From assembly GCF_027595985.1 (NCBI RefSeq), contig NC_073311.1, positions 45,613,974 to 45,677,973 on the forward strand: a DNA stretch of 64,000 nucleotides, read 5' to 3'. Shown one piece after another: positions 55,380 to 64,000 of the stretch; the first letter of the stretch is position 1, and each line of letters opens with the position of its first letter. The translations under genes were made by a program, and so were the position numbers. The notes below the pieces were generated by a model. The model had not been told where the DNA came from and ran no database searches. It saw only the letters and a program-made list of their open reading frames with translations. Source of the stretch: Sorex araneus (lineage: Eukaryota > Chordata > Mammalia > Eulipotyphla > Soricidae).

Positions 55380-56190
55380 ATATCTTTCTAGCCCAGTTCT
55401 GAAAAATGTTTAAGGAAACGTTGGGTTTGAATGACGAAAGACATTTATCAGAGAATAGTTTTCTTTTTTGTGCTATCACCCTGAAATTCGTACCTTTAAA
55501 CAAGATTCCATCCTTTGAAAGTGCAGGATGAGCACTGAAGAGGGAGCTCTTTTGAGTCCCTGCTCATCGTCTCTTCATTCTGTTTCTCACCTGCTCCTTT
55601 TTCCCCTTTCTGTGCAATACCTTTGACCTGACCCCTTGTTTGGGCCGCAGGAGTCTCTGGAAGTTCCCGAGAGTTTAGCCGACCCGCATCTAGGCAGATG
55701 GCTTTGAAGACATCTAGTTCAGGGCCGGGGAGATGGCTCAGAGGGATGGAACTTGGAAACAGACCACCTGAGGCGCCTTGCGTAAAAACTTACAAGGCAG
55801 AGCCCAGCTCCCACAGGGGCTGATGAGGAGGGGAAAGCCCAGACCTGAGTGTTTAATGAGCACGGAGCACTCCCGGGGATTCTGCGGCTGGCCGCCACAC
55901 TGCAGGGCTTTTTAAGGGAACTGCATTTGGGGCTGTGTCTGTGGGCCTACCAGGCATGGCTCTTGCTTGTGCGGTGGGGTCGGGGGAAGGTGGCTTGCGC
56001 CTCCTAAAGGTGCTTGGGGACCTTGTGGTGGTTAGGATATACGGGAGGCAAGTGCTTTGTGGCTGTGCTGTGTCCCTGGGGTCCCCTCAGGTCATTCTCA
56101 CAGATCTCAAATTTGAGACTTGACACCCAAGGTAGTTGGGTCAAGATCGATGACTAAGTTATCAGAATTGGGAAAAGCAAAACAACTAAT
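55380..56190. other. Unique sequence with one old SINE scrap
   Basis: 'gggccggggagatggctcagaggg' at about 55722 is a degraded SINE head. No exon supported. Confidence 0.35.
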
Positions 56191-56199
56191 GTTTTTGTT

Positions 56200-56866
56200 T
56201 TTGTTTTGGGCCTTACCCAGTGGTGCTCAGGACTTATTCCAGGCAGACTCTGAGACCATACAGAGTGCCGGGAATTAGACCTGGGTGGGTCCAGTGCAAG
56301 GCACACACCCTACCCACGTGCCATCGCTCCTGCAGCCCCAGAGAACTAATCTTTCCTACCTGGAAGACAGAGGTTGGAAGTTTGCAGCTGGTAATGCGAC
56401 AGTTCCTGCTTAGACGCACGGGACAGCAGCCGGCTGTGGCTAGCGCTTACGTGTCCACGTGTGAAATTGGCAGCAGGGGGTTACCGAACTCTGGGCACCG
56501 GAAAGAGTTCCTGTTTCTTAGAGCTGCTCACTCATAAATGTTTTAACTTTTGGAGCACTGTCAGTGGAGCTTGGGCCTGGCGGGGACCCCCAGGGACAAG
56601 CCCAGCAGTGCCCGAGGACCGTGCAGCCCTGGGCAGAGATGAGACTTTAGGAGTCGACCGCAGTGGTCGCAGGCGTTGGACTAAAACTGGCAACAGGGGA
56701 CTTCAGTTTATTTCTTTTTTGGGAGGGTTTTGGGGTTATACTCGACGGTGCTCAGGACTTTACTCCTGGCTGGTTTTGGGGGATAATTTGGGATGCCGGG
56801 GATTGAACCCAGCCCTGCTGCGTGCAGGGGCAAGCGCCTTACCCGCTGAACTGTGCCTCCGGCCCC
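56200..56866 (-). repeat. Two old antisense SINEs
   Basis: Copies at about 56200-56335 and 56712-56866, separated by unique sequence. Confidence 0.72.
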
Positions 56867-57344
56867 TTAGAACGTTTCTTCCAGGTCAGAGAGGAGAGGA
56901 GATAGACGCTGCCGTATCGACTGACCTCCAGGTGGGTTGGCGCAGGCAGCTGTCGTCTCTGGATGTGATGGGGACGGGGCAGGCTTGGGACCCCGAGCTT
57001 CTCCTGGGGAACGGTAGACGCGGAAACCAAGCCGAACTCCGGAATTCTCCGAAGTCAGGCTCCGTACCGTGTAGACAGGAGGAGATGTCAGCTAATTTCA
57101 TATCACTCCATCCCTCCCCTTTCTTGCCACTCGACCCCAGCTGACACAGGAAGCTGCTTTCCCACCTGCTCTTCCCCCTGATAGTCCCTGCTGGGGAGAC
57201 GGAGACGGTGGCGGAGACGGTGGCGTTGGCTGCCTTGGGCCTAGCTCAGGCCCTGGAGACTGCTGTGAGGGTGAGGGGAGGGAACAGGCTCTGGGACCTC
57301 TGTGGAAGATCCCAAGGACTCACAGGGCCTAAAAGAGGGTGTAC

Positions 57345-57499
57345 TGGGCTGGAGCCATAGCACAGCGGGGAGGGTGTTTGCCTTGCACGCGGCTGACCTG
57401 GGTTCGATTCCCAGCATTCCATATGGTCCCCCGAGCACCGCCAGGGGTAATTCCTGAGCATCGCCAGGTGTGACCCAAAAAGCAAAAAAAAACAACAAA
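57345..57499 (+). mobile_element. SOR-type SINE, internal deletion, target duplication
   Basis: Sense copy missing about 27 bases ('taattcctgagcatcgccagg' is joined). Flanked by aaaagagggtgt (57331-57342 and 57500-57511). Confidence 0.93.
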
Positions 57500-57511
57500 A
57501 AAAGAGGGTGT

Positions 57512-58285
57512 GTTGTTGGTGGGCCTCATTCACGTTTCTGTGGTGCAGCTCAGAGAGGAAGATGGACTCAGTGCCACACCCACGGTAAATAAAGCCCAGG
57601 TGCTGCTGCCTTCTGCTTCTATAGAGGATGCAAACCCCCCTGATGCCGTGTCTGATGTTTTTATTGTGTTACTTGTTGGTCCAGCCCCGGTGGTCCCCAA
57701 GGGCGATTCCCTGTGTCTTAGTCGCCCAGAGGTCGCCGTGTGTGGTGCTGGGGTTGCGGGGCGATGGGGACCATGGAGTGCCAGCGACCACACAAGGGCC
57801 TTGTCCGAGGAAAGCCTGAGAGCTCTCTCCCAGGCCCCTGTGTTTGCACAGTGCTCCCTCCCCTGCTCGCGCCTCTCGTCTTTCCTGTCTGTCTTTCCCG
57901 TCTACCCTCGAGCAGGCCTGGCTGCTGCTCACACATGTGCCTCTCACCTTTCGCCCAGACTTCTCAGGTCCTCACTTGCCGAAGCCGCCCCCCTCCCTCC
58001 CCGCAGCCAGTCGGGGAACTGGCTGCCCCTCCTCAATTATCCGCTGCTGTAAAGAACCGTCTCCCCCTCTGCCTGCCCAGGAGCAGAGGAGAAAGTGCAC
58101 TTTGCTGCCTTTTGTCTCCCGGGGTCTGGCTCCAACCTGCTTTTCTGGTTATTTCCTGCTCTACTTCCATACCTCCCGGAGCACATGGGAATACTTTTAT
58201 AGCCATGGTGCTTTAAGTTTCCCCCCTTCCACCTCCCTTCGGTCACTTACTGACCCCTCTCAGCTGCCTCACTGAACTGCCAGTT
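57512..58285. other. GC-moderate unique DNA, no supported gene
   Basis: Overlapping frames of 140-180 aa on the plus strand are rich in Pro, Ser and Leu and have no recognised domain. AATAAA at about 57588 lies without other context. Confidence 0.35.
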
Positions 58286-58289
58286 ATTT

Positions 58290-58450
58290 TGGGGGAGGAG
58301 GATCACCCCCCTGTATTCAGGGCTTGCTCCTGGCTTTGAGCTCAGGGATGACTCCTGGAGAGCTCTGGGGACCACATGGGGTGCCAGGGATTGAACCCAG
58401 GTCGGCCATGTGCAAGGCTAGCGCCCCGCCCGCTGTACTGCCCGCCAGCC
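58290..58450 (-). repeat. Old antisense SINE
   Basis: Body from 'cccctgtattcagggcttgctcc' to 'cgcccgctgtactgcccgccagcc'; a second scrap lies at about 58555-58605. Confidence 0.7.
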
Positions 58451-58774
58451 TGACCTGCTCCCTGTCCCCATGGCTCTCCCGCGAGGAGAAAGCCTGCTAG
58501 TGGTCACTTCTTTTGGCCTTCGTATGAAAACCAGTTGTGTTTTCCTGTCTCCCATGCCGGGGATAGAACCCGTGCGAGGCGGGCGCTACAGCGGCACCCC
58601 GGCCTGGAGTTCGTCCTGACGGTCCCAGGCGTGTGGTTGATAGCAGCGAATCACCCTCAGGTGGTAGCAGTCGTCACTCATTTCCTGCGTGCCGCGCTCT
58701 AGCCTCCGGGTGCTGCAGGATGGGGTGGGCGGGATGGTCCAGTTTGAAGAGGAGAGGCTGGAGGGAGCGGGAGA

Positions 58775-58870
58775 GTGGACGGAGCCTGCCCAGACAGACA
58801 GCCGCGTAGGGTGGCAGAGCCGGGCGTGGAATCCAGACAGGTCTGCAGAGTTCACTCAGGTGTCCTCGCG
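58775..58870 (-). repeat. MIR trace, antisense
   Basis: 'ggtggcagagccgggcgtggaatccagacaggtctg' follows the antisense MIR tRNA-like part. Confidence 0.55.
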
Positions 58871-58879
58871 CGCCCGGCA

Positions 58880-59800
58880 CCTGCTTCCTGTTACCACTGC
58901 TGGGAGGCGTGTCCAGCCCCGTGGATGGCATTGAGGGCTCCTGCACGGAGGCTGCGCCCACGCAGCAGCTCGAGGTATTCCCGGTATTCCCGAGGCGCTG
59001 GCGGGGTAGGCCGGCAGGCGCCCATTCGCGAGATGCTTGCTGCGGGGAGCGGCATTCTTCGGGGCCCACGACACTGAGTTCCTGTAGGATGATGATCGAT
59101 GGACTTGCGTGTCTTCCTGTGTGTCTGACCCCTGGCATGCGCTCATGCGGTCTTTGCTGAGGGCCCAGAGAGGTGGCTCAGCTGGCAAGCACGGGCTTTG
59201 CATGCAGGAGGCCTGCGTGTGAGCTCAGCCGCCAGGTGTGGCCCAGAGACAAAAACAGGAAAAGAGAAAAATCTTTGTTGCCTGGATAACTCCAGGGGGC
59301 CAGTGAGGCTTCCTTTGAGCCCCTCTGAAGGGTGGGCGGTCCTCTGAGACTCAGCCCTCACTTGCTGGGGAGAGAGTTTAGAAAATCTGGGAAAGCAGGT
59401 GAGAATTTTGAAGATCTGTGTGTGAGCACAGGGCTGGCCCCCTGCAGTGCCATGGGGAAGGGGGGGGAGGGAAACGTCACACCGTGTCTACTGAGCACGT
59501 GTGTTCTCAACATCGGATGCCAAGCCTTGGCCCTCTGTTACTCCTCACTGGCCTTAGGGCAGTGTGGATCATTTGAAGATTCTGGGCAACGCTTTTTTTT
59601 TTTTTTTTTTTTTTAATATTTGAATTTTCAATTAGTTACAGCCATGCTGTTTGGCAGACAGAGCAGCCAGGGGATTTGAGCTCAGTCTCTAGAGCCGAGT
59701 TCCTTTAAGGCTCCCTCCTTCCAAAGCTACACTTCCAGTGCTTTTCTAGCTCTGAAGTCTTGATTTGTTTGATTCTTCCCCCCCCCCCCCACACCCCACT
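58880..59800. other. Unique sequence with an old SINE
   Basis: A degraded sense SINE lies at about 59160-59255. A poly(T) at 59592-59614 precedes L1-like antisense 'ttcaattagttacagccatgctg'. Confidence 0.4.
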
Positions 59801-59814
59801 CCCTCCCCACCACC

Positions 59815-60090
59815 TGGAGCTATAGCAGCGGGTAGGGTGTTTGCCTCACAGCCACCAACTGGGGGCTTGGGGTTTGATTCCTCCACCCCTCCTCCACCCC
59901 ATTCCTCTGTCCCTCTTGGAGAGCAGGCAAGCTACTGAGAGTATCCGGCCCTCACGGCAGAGCCTGGCAAGCTCCCCGTGGCATCTTTGATATGCCAAAA
60001 ACAAGTAACAACAAGTCTCACAATAGAAACGTTAGTGGAGCCCTCTTGAGCAAATCTGTGAACAAGGGATGACAGTGATACAGTGATTTC
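59815..60090 (+). mobile_element. Long SINE, sense
   Basis: Sense long-type copy with an inserted C-rich stretch between head and 3' body; ends 'gggatgacagtgatacagtga'. Confidence 0.82.
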
Positions 60091-60254
60091 GCCCATCACT
60101 ATGCACTGCTCACACTGGCTGACTTCCCAGGGGTCTCAGCCCAGACTTGATCATTGCTCTCAGCACCGGAAAGTTTCTGTTCTCATCCGCCTGCTTTGTT
60201 TTCTGATTTGTTTTTAGTTTTTCTTCCTTTCTTGGTTTTTTTTTTTTTTTTTTG

Positions 60255-60430
60255 GTGGGTCGGTGGGTGGCGATACCCAGACCAGTGGGTGTGTGGGGGG
60301 GTGGTGACACCCAGACCAAAGGGCTGACTTTCGTCTCTGTGCTCAGGGTGGACTCAGGGACCATATGGGACGCCAGGTTGCAAACCCAGGTTAGGTGTGC
60401 CTTATCTGCTACACTGTCTCTCTGGCTCTC
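60255..60430 (-). repeat. Old antisense SINE with a small duplication
   Basis: The 'gacacccagaccag/aaaggg' phrase occurs twice at the tail side, so the element carries a local duplication. Confidence 0.6.
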
Positions 60431-60439
60431 CACCTGTTA

Positions 60440-61760
60440 GTTTATGTTAGTATCTGCCTTGCTGATAGCCACGTTTCCCAAACAGCAACATACACAAACA
60501 CAAACATAGCCTGGAAGGAGACTCAGATGAAAGAGGAACCATTCCTAAAACATCCTGTTGCCCTCCTTGGGAATTAAGCCTGGGTCTTTATCTATCATCG
60601 CCCCACACCTCTGTATCACATAGGCGCACCCCGGCTGGACTGAGGCTTTGAGGACAGTGCCCGCGAAAGGGACAAATGAAGCTGTGTAGGGAAGTGGGCG
60701 ATCGTGGGTGGATGGCCTGGCAGGCTTGAGGCTCTTACTTGACTGGTTCTCGGCTGTGGCACTGTGTCTTAGGCACTTATTAGAGGTGAATCCTGCAACA
60801 CAAGCCCGCCAGTGGGCCAGAGGGAAGGTCCAGTGGGCAAGGTGCTTCCCGGGCAGGCAGCCTAGGGATGTCACGTGTCAGCCCTGAGCGTTGCCCAGGG
60901 TGTCCCCCAAACCTGGAAACTCTAAACAAAACACAGAACTCACCAGAAAAGATAGAGGGCCCTCGGGAGGCCTCCTGGCTATTGGGCTGGGGGTTACTCT
61001 GAGCTCTGTGCGTGGGGTTGGCGTCCAGCTTGCCCCGTTGACCATGTGGTGCCGGACCATCAACCCAGGCCTCTGACCTGCAAAAGCAAGTGCCCCGATC
61101 CTTTGGGATATCTCCTGGGCATGAAATCTCATTATATCGGCCACTTGCCTTGCATGCGTCCGACCTTAGGTTAATCCCCTGCACTGCCAGGGAGGGACCC
61201 AGAGCCCTGCTGAGTTGACCCTCCCCACACCAAGTAAAAACCCTAAGAAATATTCAATTCCTTAAAAATGGTTAAGAAAAAGAAGAATCATTAGACAAAC
61301 ATTTAAAATCTCCTAGCAACCTCTGCACCTTCTTCTGCTCCAGAAGGCAGACTTCACTCACCACTGTCTGGTTTTCTGGAGAGATCCAGGTTGCCTGTTC
61401 CTTGGCTCCTCAGGGACCAGGACCCAGGAGAGAAGGGATTCATTCAGCTCTGGCAATCCTGGCTTAATAATAATATGCCGCTTGTCTTGATGGGTCGTTG
61501 CTCAGAGCAGGTTGTGTAGGCAGTTATCACCTGAGAAATCCTTGTAAACTGTATTATTAATACTTTATAAGGGGGTTGAAAGAATTTCTTCTAAAGCATT
61601 TTGAAATTTGTAGATGAAAGACTGTACAGACGGAGTTGGTGTCACTCGGCCTCTTTCCCCATCACAAAGCCAAGGAGAAAATACTCTCCTTCAGGTGGAA
61701 AGGCTCAAGCTACCCCCCTGGGTTTCTTTTATAAACTGCTTGTATTGACATTAAAGTGAT
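60440..61760. other. Mostly unique, two old SINE scraps
   Basis: Degraded sense SINEs at about 60820-60925 and 61137-61235, and an antisense one between them at about 60985-61135. No exon supported. Confidence 0.4.
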
Positions 61761-61767
61761 ATTGAGA

Positions 61768-61925
61768 TTAAAGTGATAGCACAGTGGGTAGGGCTTTTGC
61801 CTTGTACTCGGCCAACCCGGGTTCGATTCTCAGCATCCCATATGGTCCCCTGAGCACCGTCAGGGGTAATTTCTGAGTCCAAAGCCAGGAGTGACCCCTG
61901 TGCATCGCCAGATGTGACCCAAAAA
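61768..61925 (+). mobile_element. SOR-type SINE
   Basis: Sense copy lacking the first few head bases, inserted near 'ttaaagtgat'; tail A-rich. Confidence 0.88.
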
Positions 61926-62094
61926 GAAAAAAAATAAAATAAAGTGGGTGTCAGAAACTCCCAAGAGTACAGCAAAAAGAAAAAAAAAAAACCCTGGAAT
62001 TTTGTACTTGCAATGAATCATGTTTTTAATCTCGACTTAAACAGATATAAGTATTAGTTCGTTATTGACCAGACTTGGGGAAAATATGGTCCTG

Positions 62095-62850
62095 TGGCTG
62101 GAGCAATAGCACAGCGGGTAGAATGTTTGCCTTGCACTCAGCTGACCCGGGTTCCATCCCTGGCACTCTCCCAAACCCACCAGGACTGATCCCCAAGTGC
62201 AGAGCCACCAGTAAGCCCTGAGTACCACCTGGTGTGGCCCAGAAATAAAAAAAAGAAGAGAGAAAATATGGCCCCTTGTTAATGGGCCCCAAGTATGTTT
62301 TTCTCTTTTTTCTTTATTTCAGAGATCAGCCTAATTTGAAAAGGAGTCTTTTATTTTGATAGGATCCGTTTTTTCCACTAGTCCAAATTAGTCTTAGGTG
62401 CATATTCAAAACATTCTTATGAAAATTATGCTTGCAAAGTCTAAATCAAGTTCTTGCTTTAAAACAGGCAAAAAAAAAAAAAAACCCCAAACATAGCTGA
62501 AGAGATAGCAGGGGTGGATAAGGCTGCCTTACATGTAGCCAACCCTGAATTGATCCCCAGCATCCCTTATGGCTCCTGAGCACTGCCAGGCGTAACTCCT
62601 GAGCGCTGAGCTGGGAGTAACTGGGCATGGCTCAGTAAGGCCCCTGTAATAAAATGAAAAAGCAAAACTGGGGGCTGGAGTGATATAGTATAGTGGGCAA
62701 GGCGCTTGCCTTGTACCTGCCCTTCTGGTGTTTGATCCACCCCTCCCCCCACCCCTCCCCCCCAATTACCATATGGTCCCTGGAGCCAGCCAGGAGTGAT
62801 TCCTGAGTGCGGGAGTAAGAACCACAGGATGTGGCCCAATGAAATAAAAA
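62095..62850 (+). repeat. Three sense SINEs
   Basis: Copies at about 62095-62255, 62495-62645 and 62668-62850, increasingly rearranged. The last has a C-rich insertion in the tRNA-like part. Confidence 0.75.
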
Positions 62851-62859
62851 ACCGAACCA

Positions 62860-63505
62860 AAACAGCAAAGCAGTCTGATAGAGAGGAATCATAATATATG
62901 CCTAAGTAACCGTGATGCGTGGTATTTTTGAAAAAAAAAAAAAATTTTTTTTTTTTTGGTGTGCCTTGAGAGTAGAGTAGAGTAGGTTTTTCCATTTACA
63001 GGAAACTTTTTGCCAGTGGGGAGGGATGGGTCTCTGGGTTTCCCTCCCCTGCCAATGTGAAGAAAACGGAGCCGCCCTGGATCCTTAGGAGAGCCTAATT
63101 TGCACCTGGTGCCTCGATAAACATTGGCCCGTGGATTGTGGGTGTGTGTCCTTGGCTCCCGCGTTTCATCTCTGGGGGTGTGGCCGTGCACCTTGTTGCC
63201 TTTAAAAACAGAGGAACTCCTTCCCATTAGGAGAGTACTTGGCCCTTGGGGGTTCCAGTACGTGTCCCCGGCGAACTCGGTGACTCGCAGGTGATTGTGA
63301 CAGCGTTAGCTCGGGCCCCCGCCCCTTTTCGGTGATACCAGCCTGCTGTCCATTACAAATAGATTTTTCCCGTGTAGTGTGCAGACTGCCAGCTCAGCAA
63401 CTCTGGAGCCTTCCCCACCCGGTGCAGGGCAGGGTTGGGAGAGATTTGGGTTTGGGGGGTAGGAGTAGGCGGGGTGGCTCAGTTTAGTTTTTCTAACAGT
63501 AAGTC
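62860..63505. other. Unique sequence leading into a CpG island
   Basis: A/T run at about 62929-62957, then increasing GC. An octamer-like 'aatttgcac' lies at about 63098. No exon supported. Confidence 0.35.
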
Positions 63506-63509
63506 CCCC

Positions 63510-64000
63510 AACCCCCCTCCCCGCGGTTTGCAAGCGCCGTTTGCAAGCGGGGGCCCAGTGATGCCTTTCTGCATTCCCGGCCCCCCTTGGGCCTTTTATG
63601 GGATAATCTCCAACAGAAAGGAACCGCCAACAGAAACGAACACTTGGCAAGACCACCACCTGGAGTGTTGCTTGCAGCCCTCCCCCAGCTGCAACCCTAC
63701 GCTGCGGGGCGGCGACCCGGGGAGGGAGGCGGAAGTAACTGCCCGAAGCGGCGGGGCGGGAGCCATTGCTGCGCGCGGCCGCCTGTGCCTCCTTGCGCGT
63801 GCCCGCGGGCGTGCGCGGGCGCGAGCGGCCCGGGGTCGGCGGGGCGGCGCCGGCCTGCTGGGGGCGGGGCCGATTGCCCGTCTAGGGGCGGGGGCAAGGC
63901 CGCGTGGGCGCCCAGTGCGCATGGGCGGGCGTCCTCTCGCGCCCTGCGCTCGGCTCCGTTTCCGCCGCGGGAGGGAGGGGGCACGGCTGGCCGCTGACCG
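63510..64000 (+). promoter_or_regulatory. Second CpG island, candidate promoter (runs off window)
   Basis: CpG-dense with several GC boxes (for example 'gggggcggggcc' near 63860), a YY1-like gagccatt (63760) and an NRF1-like tgcgcatgggc (63916-63926), and no TATA box: a housekeeping-type promoter. In the TXNRD1 context it is a candidate for the gene's core promoter, whose exons would lie beyond the window. Strand is assumed from the upstream exon. The 136-aa frame through it is compositional. Confidence 0.7.

Noticed and set aside
25139-64000. EID3, an intronless gene known within the human TXNRD1 locus
   Set aside because: No open frame with its features is present here; if conserved it must lie beyond the window.

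Overview
This is mammalian nuclear DNA, and the repeats point to a shrew (Soricidae, probably Sorex). By eye I count roughly 90 copies of one tRNA-derived SINE with a tRNA-like head, perfect A and B boxes, a body ending in GTGTGACCCAAAAAGC and an A-rich tail. I recognise it as the SOR-type SINE of shrews. A second, longer SINE shares that head but has a different 3' body. The rest is L1 (many 3' ends, some nested), MIR and L2 fossils, one clear solo LTR, one possible LTR and many microsatellites. There is no prokaryotic content, and almost all open reading frames are repeat-derived.

The one protein-coding piece I can support is a 61-bp exon at 25078-25138 (+). Its 20 codons closely match the glutaredoxin-like domain of the long, alternatively spliced form of thioredoxin reductase 1 (TXNRD1). 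Polypyrimidine-AG and GTAAGC signals flank it in the expected phases. The window therefore probably lies in the 5' part of TXNRD1, transcribed left to right. The exon with the domain's CxxC motif and the shared downstream exons were not found here.

Layout: 1-25 kb is upstream intron or intergenic DNA dense in SINE and L1. It holds a U6 snRNA fragment joined to antisense L1 (0.6 kb), a solo LTR inside an L1 tail (1.2-1.5 kb), a SINE whose tail grew into a 400-bp microsatellite (3.4-3.9 kb), and a GC-rich, repeat-poor block (15.1-16.5 kb). From 25 to 50 kb is mainly intron, with a 700-bp pyrimidine tract (27.6-28.3 kb), three SINEs stacked on one target (29.8-30.3 kb) and a 3.3-kb ORF2-bearing L1 fossil cut by many later insertions (42-45.3 kb).

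From 50.4 to 53.5 kb is a large CpG island with AP-1/ARE-like sites, two candidate noncoding 5' exons with good splice signals, and a GC-rich 22-bp minisatellite. From 53.5 to 63.4 kb is intron-like sequence with scattered old repeats. A second CpG island begins near 63.5 kb and runs off the window. Both islands are candidate alternative promoters of the TXNRD1 locus; that is inference from the exon and from general knowledge of the gene's several start sites.
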